Source: Streptacidiphilus sp. PB12-B1b
GTDB lineage: Bacteria > Actinomycetota > Actinomycetes > Streptomycetales > Streptomycetaceae
Assembly (NCBI RefSeq): GCF_014084125.1
Contig: NZ_CP048405.1
Span: 1,240,001-1,304,000, forward strand
DNA: 64,000 nt
Direction of reading: 5' to 3'
Within the stretch, counting starts at the first letter, position 1, and every line of letters begins with the position of its first letter. The translations under genes and the position numbers were made by a program. The notes under the pieces are model-generated. The model saw only the letters and a program-made list of their open reading frames with translations. It was not told the origin of the DNA and made no database searches. Shown piece after piece: positions 34,811-42,980 of the stretch.

Positions 34811-37227
34811 CCACCCCAGCCAGCGAAGGCGAGAGCCTGGGGCCCCTCCCCGGCGTACCGCAGGGCGCCCCCGGCAGCGCGACCGGCGCCGCCCTGGGCA
34901 CGGTGGTCGGCGCCGCCCCCGCCGCCTCGGCGACCCTGGCCGGGCTGCCGGAGCAGAAGTCCTCCGACAACGGCCTGGGCTCCTCGCCGATGCGCGCCGA
35001 CGCCCTGGCCAAGACCATGGGCGTCTACCCGTACGCCGCCGACCTGTGGGCCGAGGGCCTGCTCTGGGGCGCGGTCACCCGCTCCCCGTACGCCCACGCC
35101 CGGATCGTGTCGGTGGACATCGGCCCGGCCCTGGCCGTCCCCGGCGTGCACGCCGTGGTCACCGCCGCCGACCTGCGCCCGGGCCCGGCGGGCCTGCCCG
35201 ACGGCGCGCCCAGCGGGCCGATCGCCCAGGACCGGCCGGTGTTCGCGGTCGACGTGGTGCGCCACCACGGCGAGCCGGTCGCCGCCGTGGCCGCCGACCA
35301 CCCCGACACCGCCCGGCTCGCCGCGGCGGCCGTGGTCGTCGTCTACGAGCCGCTGGAGCCGCTGACCGACCCCGAGCAGGCGTTCGCCGCCCCGGCGATC
35401 CACCCCGACGGCAACCTCTTCCGCCACCTGCCGGTGCGCTTCGGCGACCCGGAGGCGGCCGGGGCGGTCGTGGTCGAGGGCCTGTACCGGGTGGGCCGCC
35501 AGGACCCGGCGCCGATCGGCGCCGAGGCGGGCCTGGCCGTGCCGCGCCCGGACGGCGGCGTGGAGCTGCACGTCGCCAGCACCGACCCGCACGGCGACCG
35601 CGACCGGGCCGCGCACTGCCTGGGGCTGGAGCCGGACCGGGTCCGGCTGGTCGTCAGCGGCGTCCCCGGCGCCACCGCCGACCGCGAGGACGTCGGCTTC
35701 CAGGTGGCCCTGGGCCTGCTGGCGATCCGCACCGGGCACCCGGTGAAGATGGTGCTGACCCGCGAGGAGTCCTTCCTGACCCATGCGCACCGCCACCCGG
35801 CGCTGCTGCGCTACCGGCACCACGCCGACGTCGAGGGCCGGCTGGTGAAGGTCGAGGCGCAGCTGCTGCTGGACGGCGGCGCGTACGCCGAGGTGTCCAG
35901 CGAGGCGCTGGCGGCGGCCGCCGCCCTGGCCGCCGGGCCGTACGTGGTGCCGCACGTCTTCGTGGACGCCTGGGCGGTGCGCACCAACAACCCGCCGGCC
36001 GGGCGGATGCGCGGCGAGGGCGCGCTGCAGACCTGCTTCGCCTACGAGTCGCAGCTGGACCAGCTGGCGGCCGCGCTCGACCTGGACCCGCTGGAGATCC
36101 GCCGCCGCAACGCCATGTCCACCGGCGACCTGCTGCCCACCGGCCAGGCCGTGACCTGCCCGGCGCCGGTCCGCGAGCTGCTGGACGCGGTCGCCGCCGA
36201 GCCGCTGCCGCCGTTGCCGGTGGACCAGCCGGACGACGAGTGGCTGCTGCCCGGCGGCCCCGGCGGCGCGGGCGATCCGGCCGCGGTGCGGCGCGGCATC
36301 GGCTACGCCGTGGGCATGGTGCACATGCTCGGCGCGGAGGGCGCCGACGAGGTCTCCACCGCGTCGGTACGGGTCACCGGCTCGCAGGCGTCGGTGATGT
36401 GCACGGCCGTGGACACCGGCACCGGCTTCTCAACGCTGGCCCGGCAGATCGTCCAGGACGTCCTGGGCGTCACCGACGTCTACATCGCGCCGGTCGACAC
36501 CGACCAGCCCGCCGCCGGGCCCTCGGCACGCGGACGGCAGACCTGGGTGTCCGGCGGCGCCGTCGAGCGCGCCGCGCTGATGGTCCGGCACCAGCTGCTG
36601 CAGCCGCTGGCGGTGCAGTTCGGCATGTCGCCGGAGCTGCTCACCATCAGCGACGGCAAGATCACCTCCTACGACGGGGTGCTCGGCATGCCGGTGCTGC
36701 AGGCCCTGGAGGACAAGGACCTGTGGGCCACCGCGCAGTGCCGCCCGCACCCGACCGAGCCGCTGAACCCGGAGACCGGGCAGGGCGACGCCTTCGTCGG
36801 GCTGGCGTTCTGCGCCATGCGCGCGGTCGTGGACGTGGACGTGGAGCTGGGCACGGTACGGGTGGTGGAACTGGCCGTGGCGCAGGACGTCGGCCGGGCG
36901 CTGAACCCGGAGCAGATCGCCGCCCGGATCGAGGCCGGGGCGACCCAGGGCCTGGGCCTGGCGCTGATGGAGGAGCTGGTCAGCGACGGCGGACGGATCG
37001 TCAACCCGTCCTTCACCCGCTACCGGCTGCCGACCGCGCTGGACGCCCCCGAGGTGCGGATCGCGGCGCTGCTGGAGGAACGCGACGTGGTCGCGCCGTT
37101 CGGCGCCAAGGCGGTCGGCGCCGCCCCGGCGGCGGTCTCCCCGGCGGCGGTGGCGGCGGCGGTGCGGGCGGCCACCGGCCGACCGGTGAACCGGCTGCCG
37201 ATCCCGCCGGAGGACATCGCGGGGTGA
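34807..37227 (+). CDS. Molybdenum hydroxylase large (molybdopterin) subunit, divergent active site
   Basis: Large subunit of the same complex, 806 residues. The a/b hammerhead domain begins near residue 60 (MRADALAKTMGVYPYAADLWAEGLLWGAVTRSPYAHARI) and LTREESFLTHAHRHPALLRYRHHA and RRRNAMSTGDLLPTGQ place it in the XdhB/PucD-like family. However, the usual GGxFGGKE/RED loop reads PGATADRED, RGFGA reads RGEGA, and the C-terminal GVGE that carries the catalytic Glu reads AVGAAP. The protein may be a non-catalytic or altered-function paralogue. ATG overlaps the upstream stop (ATGA). Confidence 0.88.
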   Translation: MTTPASEGESLGPLPGVPQGAPGSATGAALGTVVGAAPAASATLAGLPEQKSSDNGLGSSPMRADALAKTMGVYPYAADLWAEGLLWGAVTRSPYAHARIVSVDIGPALAVPGVHAVVTAADLRPGPAGLPDGAPSGPIAQDRPVFAVDVVRHHGEPVAAVAADHPDTARLAAAAVVVVYEPLEPLTDPEQAFAAPAIHPDGNLFRHLPVRFGDPEAAGAVVVEGLYRVGRQDPAPIGAEAGLAVPRPDGGVELHVASTDPHGDRDRAAHCLGLEPDRVRLVVSGVPGATADREDVGFQVALGLLAIRTGHPVKMVLTREESFLTHAHRHPALLRYRHHADVEGRLVKVEAQLLLDGGAYAEVSSEALAAAAALAAGPYVVPHVFVDAWAVRTNNPPAGRMRGEGALQTCFAYESQLDQLAAALDLDPLEIRRRNAMSTGDLLPTGQAVTCPAPVRELLDAVAAEPLPPLPVDQPDDEWLLPGGPGGAGDPAAVRRGIGYAVGMVHMLGAEGADEVSTASVRVTGSQASVMCTAVDTGTGFSTLARQIVQDVLGVTDVYIAPVDTDQPAAGPSARGRQTWVSGGAVERAALMVRHQLLQPLAVQFGMSPELLTISDGKITSYDGVLGMPVLQALEDKDLWATAQCRPHPTEPLNPETGQGDAFVGLAFCAMRAVVDVDVELGTVRVVELAVAQDVGRALNPEQIAARIEAGATQGLGLALMEELVSDGGRIVNPSFTRYRLPTALDAPEVRIAALLEERDVVAPFGAKAVGAAPAAVSPAAVAAAVRAATGRPVNRLPIPPEDIAG

Positions 37228-37249
37228 GCGGGGCGCGGGAGCGCGCACG

Positions 37250-37283
37250 AAAAGGTCCGGCCACTGCGATGGCCGGACCTTTT
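37250..37283 (+). terminator. Terminator of the molybdenum hydroxylase operon
   Basis: Perfect 14-bp stem (37250-37263 with 37270-37283), 6-nt loop, A-tract before and T-rich run after: a classic rho-independent terminator. Confidence 0.9.
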
Positions 37284-37297
37284 CTGTTTTCTCTCCC

Positions 37298-37350
37298 GAA
37301 TGCGCGGGAATTGCACGCCGAATAAAGGCGTGCGCAATTCCCGCGCATTC
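37298..37350 (-). terminator. Terminator of the tRNA-Cys transcript
   Basis: A 17-bp perfect stem (37298-37314 with 37334-37350) continues through a 2-nt bulge into ACGCC/GGCGT with a GAATAAA loop. It lies 17 nt beyond the tRNA 3' end. Confidence 0.8.
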
Positions 37351-37366
37351 CTGGTTGTTCCTTCGG

Positions 37367-37438
37367 AGGCCATGACCGGATTCGAACCGGTGTAAACCGC
37401 TTTGCAGGCGGTCCCCTGAACCACTCGGGCACACGGCC
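37367..37438 (-). tRNA. tRNA-Cys (GCA)
   Basis: On the minus strand, GGCCGTG (37438-37432) pairs with CATGGCC to form the acceptor stem, including one G-U pair; the anticodon loop CTGCAAA contains GCA, and the T-arm GGTTCGAATCC is standard. Discriminator is U73, the tRNA-Cys identity base. Mature length is 72 nt; no CCA is encoded. A small Cys-rich ORF lies 53 nt upstream in the same direction. Confidence 0.97.
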
Positions 37439-37491
37439 GTGCGGCGACCGGGACGGTCGCGCAGGTGTTGGGCGGGGTGGGTGTCAGACCC

Positions 37492-37593
37492 TCAACAGGC
37501 CGGACAGGAGGCGGCGGAACAGCGACACGCCGCGCCGGTACAGGGGGTGGCGCAGGCGGCGTACGGCGCGGTGCGCTCGGCCTTCCTGTCCAT
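37492..37593 (-). CDS. Putative cysteine-rich 33-residue small ORF in the tRNA-Cys leader
   Basis: ATG at 37593 follows CAGGGGTGTTCCG, giving an AGGGG site about 8 nt upstream. The 33-residue product starts MDRKAERTAPYAAC and has six Cys at positions 14, 18, 23, 25, 30 and 33. Five of the six Cys codons are TGT, rare in this genome, although other third positions are mostly G or C. A -35/-10 promoter at 37677-37647 would drive both this ORF and the tRNA-Cys that begins 53 nt after its stop. Leader peptide, small metal-binding protein and chance frame are all possible. Confidence 0.4.
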   Translation of the reverse strand: MDRKAERTAPYAACATPCTGAACRCSAASCPAC

Positions 37594-37646
37594 CGGAACA
37601 CCCCTGTCGTCGGCAGTTCTCCCCGGCCGCTCCGGCCGTTGAATTC

Positions 37647-37677
37647 ACTGTACGCGAATACGCCCCCCGGCCGTCAA
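37647..37677 (-). promoter_or_regulatory. Promoter for the Cys-rich ORF and tRNA-Cys
   Basis: Minus-strand TTGACG (37677-37672) and TACAGT (37652-37647) are separated by 19 bp. The start would be near 37640, about 47 nt before the small ORF and 200 nt before the tRNA. Confidence 0.55.
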
Positions 37678-37792
37678 TACTTTCCGTGAATTGATTGCGG
37701 GTGCGAGCGGCCGTCGGCGGCCCGCCGGTCCTACGCCGTCCGGCCCAGGCGGCATCCGCCGCAGGACAGGGGTCAAACCGAGCTGCGGGCCT

Positions 37793-37798
37793 TACCAT
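37793..37798 (+). promoter_or_regulatory. -10 element (TACCAT) of a probably leaderless MFS gene
   Basis: TACCAT is 7 nt before the GTG start at 37806 and no ribosome-binding site intervenes. Confidence 0.4.
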
Positions 37799-37805
37799 AG
37801 CTCCG

Positions 37806-39218
37806 GTGACCACCCCAGCCCCCGGCTCGACGAAGCCGTCCGAACCCGTTCCGCCGGCCGTCCCCGACCCGGACACCGGCGGGGTGCTCAGCGGCCGCTA
37901 CCGCGCGCTGACCCTCGGCATCGTCTCCTGCGTGCTGCTGGTCGCCTTCGAGGCCACCGCCGTCAACACCGCCATGCCGGTCGCCGCCCGCGCCCTGCAC
38001 GGCCTGGGGCTGTACGCCTTCGCCTTCTCCGGCTACTTCACCGCCAGCCTGCTGGCGATGGTCGTCTCCGGCGAGTGGGCCGACAAGCGCGGCCCGCTCG
38101 GGCCGCTGGCGGCCGGCATCGGCACCTTCGGCGTGGGCCTGGTCGTCGCCGGGACCGCGCAGTCCATGGGGATCTTCGTCGCCGGGCGGGCGGTCCAGGG
38201 CCTCGGCGGCGGGCTGCTGATCGTGGCCCTGTACGTGGTGGTCGGCCGCGCCTACCCGGAGCGGCTGCGGGCGTCGGTCTTCGCGGCCTTCTCCGCCTCC
38301 TGGGTGCTGCCCTCGATCGTCGGCCCGGTGATCTCCGGCACGGTCACCCAGCACCTCGGCTGGCGCTGGGTGTTCCTGTCCATCCCGGTGCTGGTGCTGC
38401 TGCCGGTGGTGCTGATGCTGCCGCAGCTGCGACGGCTGCAGGCCGAGGACGCCGGGGAGCGCAGCTGGGCGCTGGACCGCCGCCGGATCCTGCTCGCGGT
38501 CGCGCTCGCGGCCGGCGCGGGCCTGCTGGAGTACGCCGGGCAGCTGCTCGACCCGCTGGCGCTGCTCCCGGCCGCCGCCGGGCTGCTGCTGCTCGTCCCG
38601 GCCGTGCTGCGGCTGCTGCCGCGCGGCACCCTGCGCGCCGGGCGCGGCCTGCCGACGGTGATCCTGCTGCGCGGGATGGCCGCCGGGAGCTTCTTCGCCG
38701 CCGAGGCGTTCATTCCGCTGATGCTGGTCACCCAGCGCGGCCTGTCGCCGACGCTGGCGGGGCTCTCGCTCACCAGCGGCGGCCTCAGCTGGGCGCTGGG
38801 CTCCTGGATCCAGGGCCGCCCGGGCGCGGACCGGCACCGGGCCCTGCTGATCCGCTGCGGCCTGGTGATGTCGGGGCTGGCCATCGCCGGGGCCGGGCTG
38901 GCGCTGCTGCACTCCGTCCCGGCGTACGTGGTCGCCTGCGCCTGGGCGGTCGGCGGCGCGGGCATGGGGATGACCGTCTCCTCGGTCGGGGTGCTGATGC
39001 TGGGGCTGTCCGCGCCCGAGGAGACCGGCGAGAACTCCGCCTCGCTGCAGGTCAGCGACGCCCTCGGGAACGTGCTGCTGACCGGCGTGGCCGGGGCGCT
39101 GTTCGCCGCCCTCGGCACCGGCTCGCCGCGCGGCTTCGGCGCCGTCTTCGCCACCATGGCCGCCGTCGCCCTGGCCGCCGCCGTCCTCTGCTCCCGCGCC
39201 CGGCCCCGGCCCAGGTGA
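37806..39218 (+). CDS. MFS transporter, drug-exporter-like
   Basis: Major facilitator superfamily membrane protein, 470 residues, 12-14 helices. A 35-residue cytosolic leader precedes helix 1 (ALTLGIVSCVLLVAFEATAV). The loop 2-3 signature is GEWADKRGPL and VAGRAVQGLGGGLLIVAL resembles motif C-region drug antiporters. The two halves are linked by a short basic segment (QAEDAGERSWALDRRR). The closing ETGENSASLQVSDALGNVL segment is common in actinobacterial DHA-type exporters. Substrate is unknown. GTG at 37806 is the likely start; transcription may be leaderless. Confidence 0.9.
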   Translation: MTTPAPGSTKPSEPVPPAVPDPDTGGVLSGRYRALTLGIVSCVLLVAFEATAVNTAMPVAARALHGLGLYAFAFSGYFTASLLAMVVSGEWADKRGPLGPLAAGIGTFGVGLVVAGTAQSMGIFVAGRAVQGLGGGLLIVALYVVVGRAYPERLRASVFAAFSASWVLPSIVGPVISGTVTQHLGWRWVFLSIPVLVLLPVVLMLPQLRRLQAEDAGERSWALDRRRILLAVALAAGAGLLEYAGQLLDPLALLPAAAGLLLLVPAVLRLLPRGTLRAGRGLPTVILLRGMAAGSFFAAEAFIPLMLVTQRGLSPTLAGLSLTSGGLSWALGSWIQGRPGADRHRALLIRCGLVMSGLAIAGAGLALLHSVPAYVVACAWAVGGAGMGMTVSSVGVLMLGLSAPEETGENSASLQVSDALGNVLLTGVAGALFAALGTGSPRGFGAVFATMAAVALAAAVLCSRARPRPR

Positions 39219-39340
39219 GCGCGCTGCCGCCCGCCGGACACGCGGATGACATCGCGGCGGCGGGCGCCGCCGGTAGGCTGGGCGGGTTGTCCGAAGACCG
39301 TCTGTGACACCTGTCCTGCCGCCGACCCAGCCCGGAGACC

Positions 39341-41125
39341 GTGAGTACCGCAGCCGCCTCCCACCATCTGTCCCCCGCCTTCCCCGGCCGGGCCCCCTGG
39401 GGCACCGCCGGGAAGCTCCGCGCCTGGCAGCAGGCCGCGATGGAGCGCTACGTCGAGCAGCAGCCGCGGGACTTCCTCGCGGTCGCCACCCCCGGCGCCG
39501 GGAAGACCACGTTCGCGCTGACGCTGGCGTCGTACCTGCTGCACAACCACGTCGTGCAGCAGATCACCGTGGTCGCCCCGACCGAGCACCTGAAGAAGCA
39601 GTGGGCCGAGGCCGCCGCGCGGATAGGGATCAGGCTGGACCCGGGCTACAGCAGCGGACCGCTGTCGCGCGACTACCAGGGCATCGTCGTCACCTACGCC
39701 GGTGTCGGGGTCAACCCGATGCTGCACCGGAACCGGGTCGAGCAGCGCAAGACCCTGGTGATCATGGACGAGATCCACCACGCCGGCGACTCCAAGTCCT
39801 GGGGCGAGGCCTGCGCCGAGGCGTTCGAGCCGGCCACCCGCCGGCTCGCGCTCACCGGCACGCCGTTCCGCTCCGACACCAACCCGATCCCCTTCGTCAG
39901 CTACGAGGCCGGCAACGACGGCATCCGCAAGAGCGTCGCCGACTACACCTACGGCTACGGCCATGCCTTGGCCGACCACGTGGTCCGGCCGGTGATATTC
40001 CTGTCGTACAGCGGCAACATGCGCTGGCGCACCAAGGCCGGGGACGAGGTCGCCGCCCGGCTCGGCGAGCCGATGACCAAGGACGCCGTCGCCCAGGCGT
40101 GGCGCACCGCGCTCGCGCCGCAGGGCGAGTGGATGCCGAACGTGCTGCGCGCCGCCGACCGGCGGCTGACCGAGGTCCGCAAGGGCATCCCGGACGCGGG
40201 CGGGCTGGTCATCGCCACCGACCAGAACGTCGCCCGGGCCTACGCCAAGATGATCCGGGAGATCACCGGCGAGGGCGTCACGCTGGTGCTGTCCGACGAG
40301 GCCGAGGCGTCCCAGCGGATCTCCGACTTCTCCGAGGGCACCCAGCGCTGGATGGTGGCCGTGCGCATGGTCTCCGAGGGCGTGGACGTGCCCCGGCTGG
40401 CCGTCGGCGTGTACGCCACCTCCATCTCCACACCGCTGTTCTTCGCCCAGGCCGTCGGCCGCTTCGTCCGGGCCCGCAAGCGCGGTGAGACCGCCTCGGT
40501 GTTCCTGCCGTCCGTGCCCACGCTGCTGACCTTCGCCAACGAGATGGAGATCCAGCGCGACCACGTCCTGGACCGCAAGAAGACCAAGGAGGACGGCCTC
40601 TTCGACGAGGAGGACGCGCTGCTCGCCGAGGCCGAGAAGACCAAGGACGAGGCCGACGGCGGCATGGACGACCTGCCCTGGGAGGCACTGGAGTCGGACG
40701 CGGTCTTCGACCGGGTGCTGTACGACGGCAACGAGTTCGGCATGCAGGCCCACGCGGGCTCCGAGGAGGAGGAGGAGTACCTCGGCATCCCCGGCCTGCT
40801 GGAGCCCGACCAGGTGCAGATGCTGCTCCAGCGGCGGCAGACCCGGCAGATCCAGCGCAGCAAGGCCAGGCCCGCCGAGGAGGCCGACCTGATCGAGCTG
40901 CCCGCCGAGAAGCGCCCGGTGGTCACCCACAAGCAGCTGCAGGAACTGCGCAAGGAGCTGAACGGCCTGGTCGGCGCCTGGCACCACCGCACCAACCAAC
41001 CGCACGGCACCATCCACAACGAGCTGCGCCGGGTCTGCGGCGGGCCGCTGACCGCGCAGGCCACGGCGGGCCAGCTGCAGGCGCGGATCAAGAAGATCCA
41101 GGAGTGGGCCACCCGCGTGTCGTGA
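39341..41125 (+). CDS. DEAD/DEAH-box superfamily 2 helicase
   Basis: A 594-residue ATP-dependent helicase-like protein. Walker A ATPGAGKTTFALTLAS (about 48), motif II VIMDEIHHAGD (about 142), motif III LTGTPFRSD (about 169), and C-terminal QAVGRFVRARKRG motif VI (about 368) are intact. The C-terminal 200 residues are charged and helical with no recognised domain. GTG at 39341 follows CCCGGAGACC. TAGGCT at 39274-39279 is a likely -10. XPB/Rad25-like architecture suggests a DNA repair or RNA polymerase role, but nothing specific can be assigned. Confidence 0.9.
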   Translation: MSTAAASHHLSPAFPGRAPWGTAGKLRAWQQAAMERYVEQQPRDFLAVATPGAGKTTFALTLASYLLHNHVVQQITVVAPTEHLKKQWAEAAARIGIRLDPGYSSGPLSRDYQGIVVTYAGVGVNPMLHRNRVEQRKTLVIMDEIHHAGDSKSWGEACAEAFEPATRRLALTGTPFRSDTNPIPFVSYEAGNDGIRKSVADYTYGYGHALADHVVRPVIFLSYSGNMRWRTKAGDEVAARLGEPMTKDAVAQAWRTALAPQGEWMPNVLRAADRRLTEVRKGIPDAGGLVIATDQNVARAYAKMIREITGEGVTLVLSDEAEASQRISDFSEGTQRWMVAVRMVSEGVDVPRLAVGVYATSISTPLFFAQAVGRFVRARKRGETASVFLPSVPTLLTFANEMEIQRDHVLDRKKTKEDGLFDEEDALLAEAEKTKDEADGGMDDLPWEALESDAVFDRVLYDGNEFGMQAHAGSEEEEEYLGIPGLLEPDQVQMLLQRRQTRQIQRSKARPAEEADLIELPAEKRPVVTHKQLQELRKELNGLVGAWHHRTNQPHGTIHNELRRVCGGPLTAQATAGQLQARIKKIQEWATRVS

Positions 41126-41186
41126 CCGCCGCCGCCCGGAAGCCCGGCCGGTCCCGCCGCCCGGCCGCGCTTCCTGACAGCAGGCT

Positions 41187-41242
41187 GGGGAACCGGACGC
41201 GGAACGGTAACGGTTCCGCTGCTGCTTCTGTCCGGTTTCCCC
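41187..41242. promoter_or_regulatory. Nested inverted repeats between helicase and IclR gene
   Basis: Outer arms GGGGAACCGGAC (41187-41198) and GTCCGGTTTCCCC (41230-41242) enclose a second dyad GCGGAAC/GTTCCGC (41199-41205, 41213-41219). It may end helicase transcription or be an operator for the IclR regulator about 120 bp downstream. Confidence 0.45.
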
Positions 41243-41361
41243 GTCTTGTCCGGGTCGTTGGCAACGATCGTGACCGAATTCTGGACGGCCCCTTCCGCAG
41301 AGCGGTACTCCCTGGCTAGCGTCCCCGCCACAGTCACCACCGGCGGAAGGGAACGCGCGCC

Positions 41362-42036
41362 GTGACCGCCGAGACCTCGCAGACCCTGGACCGGGGCGTC
41401 CGGGTGCTCAAGCTGCTCGCCGACTCCGAGCGCGGCCTGACCGTCACCGAGCTGGCCGCCCGGCTGGAGGTGAACCGGACCGTCGTCTACCGGCTGCTGG
41501 CCACGCTGGAGCAGCACGGGCTGGTGCGCCGGGACCTCGGCGGCCGGGTCCGGGTCGGGCTGGGCGTGCTGCGGCTGGCCAACCGGGTGCACCCGCTGCT
41601 GCGCGAGGCGGCGCTGCCCGCGCTGCGCGGCCTCGCCGAGGACCTCGGCGCCACCGCCCACCTGACCCTGGTGGACGGCGCGGACGCGCTGGTGGTGGCC
41701 GTGGCCGAGCCCAGCTGGACCGACTTCCACGTCGCCTACCGGACCGGGCTGCGGCACCAGCTGGACGACAACGCCGCCGGACGCGCCATCCTGGCGGCCC
41801 GGGCCCTGCGCTACGGCGGCCACTACGGCGACCGGCCCGACGGGCAGCCGGACCCGGGCTTCACCGTCAGCGGCCCGGACGAGCGCTCCGGCGCCTCGGG
41901 CGCGGCGGCGGCGCTGCCGGGGCTGACCGGCATCGAGGGCAGTGTGGGCGTGGTGCTGCTGGGCGGGATGGTCCCGGAGCGGGTCGGCCCGAGGGTGGTC
42001 GAGGCCGCCGCGCAGGTGGCCGAGGCGCTGCGCTGA
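41362..42036 (+). CDS. IclR-family transcriptional regulator
   Basis: DNA-binding regulator, 224 residues. N-terminal winged helix (LDRGVRVLKLLADSERGLTVTELAARLEVNRTVVYRLLATLEQHGLV, about 9-56) and a C-terminal GAF-like effector domain (about 75-220) in which DDNAAGRAILA is the family signature. The effector domain is shorter than usual because of a Gly/Pro-rich stretch near residues 152-175. GTG at 41362 follows GGAAGGGAACG. Its neighbours are a helicase and a protease; regulation of the nearby hppD aromatic pathway is only a guess. Confidence 0.9.
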   Translation: MTAETSQTLDRGVRVLKLLADSERGLTVTELAARLEVNRTVVYRLLATLEQHGLVRRDLGGRVRVGLGVLRLANRVHPLLREAALPALRGLAEDLGATAHLTLVDGADALVVAVAEPSWTDFHVAYRTGLRHQLDDNAAGRAILAARALRYGGHYGDRPDGQPDPGFTVSGPDERSGASGAAAALPGLTGIEGSVGVVLLGGMVPERVGPRVVEAAAQVAEALR

Positions 42037-42148
42037 GGCCGCACCGCACGCCCGCGCCTGCCGCCGGGCCGGTCGCCGGGCCCGCACCGGGCGCGGATTC
42101 CGCGAGCCGACCGGCACGCGCGGCGGCGGGTGTGTTTGGATTCCGGGT

Positions 42149-42970
42149 GTGTCGTTCTCTCTGTCTGCGCTTCCCCGCCGCCCGCTGATCCTCGCTCTGT
42201 GCACGGCCGTGGTCGCGGCGCTGGTCGCCGTCGCCGCGTTCGTGCCGCTGCCGTTCACGATCATGTACCCGGGGATCACCGTGAACACCCTCGGCGGCTA
42301 CGACGGCCAGAAGGTGATCACCATCACCGGGCACCCGCTCCGGCAGACCAGCGGCGAGCTGCGGATGGTGACGATCGCGGCCACCCCGCCGCAGGACTCC
42401 GTCTCCATCGGGGCCGCGCTGCGGGCCTGGCCCGACCCGAGCGAGGCGGTGGTGCCCCGGGACGCGGTCTACCCGGCGGGGCAGTCGGTGGCGCAGGTCA
42501 ACGCCGTCAACCAGCAGGAGATGACCGACTCGCAGGACGCCGCCACCACGGCCGCGCTGGACTACCTCAAGCTGTCCCCGTCCACGGTCAAGGTGCAGCT
42601 CAGCCTGGCCGGCGTGGGCGGGCCCAGCGCCGGGCTGCTGTTCACCCTGGGGATCATCGACGAGCTGGACGGCAACGGCACCGGCAAGCCGGGCGCGGCC
42701 GGGGACCTCACCAACGGCGCGACCATCGCCGGCACCGGCGAGATCGACGGCTCGGGCGCGGTCTCGCAGGTCGGCGGGGTGGCGCTGAAGACCAAGGCGG
42801 CCGCGCGGGACGGCGCGACGGTGTTCCTGGTCCCGCAGGCCGAGTGCGGCGACGCCGAGGCGGGCCTGCCCAAGGGGCTGCGGCTGGTCCCGGTGACCAG
42901 CCTGCAGGACGCGCTGAGCGCGCTGCACGCGCTGCAGACCGGCACGGGCACCGTCCCGTCCTGCTCCTGA
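42149..42970 (+). CDS. Membrane-anchored Lon-like (S16) serine protease without PDZ domain
   Basis: Related to YlbL-type Lon-like proteases, 273 residues. One N-terminal membrane helix (about 12-35) is followed by PFTIMYPGITVNTLGGYDG and the LRMVTIAATPP and VVPRDAVYPAGQS segments of the family. The catalytic Ser is in GVGGPSAGLLFTLGIID (about 157) and the Lys in VALKTKAAARDGATVFLVP (about 215). Typical relatives have a PDZ domain between the N-terminal segment and the S16 core; here ALDYLKLSPSTVKVQ leads straight to the protease domain. GTG at 42149 has only a weak ribosome-binding site. Convergent with an Lrp-family gene 10 bp downstream. Confidence 0.82.
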   Translation: MSFSLSALPRRPLILALCTAVVAALVAVAAFVPLPFTIMYPGITVNTLGGYDGQKVITITGHPLRQTSGELRMVTIAATPPQDSVSIGAALRAWPDPSEAVVPRDAVYPAGQSVAQVNAVNQQEMTDSQDAATTAALDYLKLSPSTVKVQLSLAGVGGPSAGLLFTLGIIDELDGNGTGKPGAAGDLTNGATIAGTGEIDGSGAVSQVGGVALKTKAAARDGATVFLVPQAECGDAEAGLPKGLRLVPVTSLQDALSALHALQTGTGTVPSCS

Positions 42971-42980
42971 CCCGGCCGGT

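Noticed and set aside
37484-37876. Longer minus-strand frame overlapping the Cys-rich small ORF in another phase
   Set aside because: It has no start codon near a ribosome-binding site, runs through the promoter region and the MFS start, and its end (LFRRLLSGLLRV) has no family resemblance.
38252-41017. A 921-codon minus-strand frame across the MFS and helicase genes
   Set aside because: It spans two well-defined plus-strand genes and an intergenic gap and has no recognisable domain.
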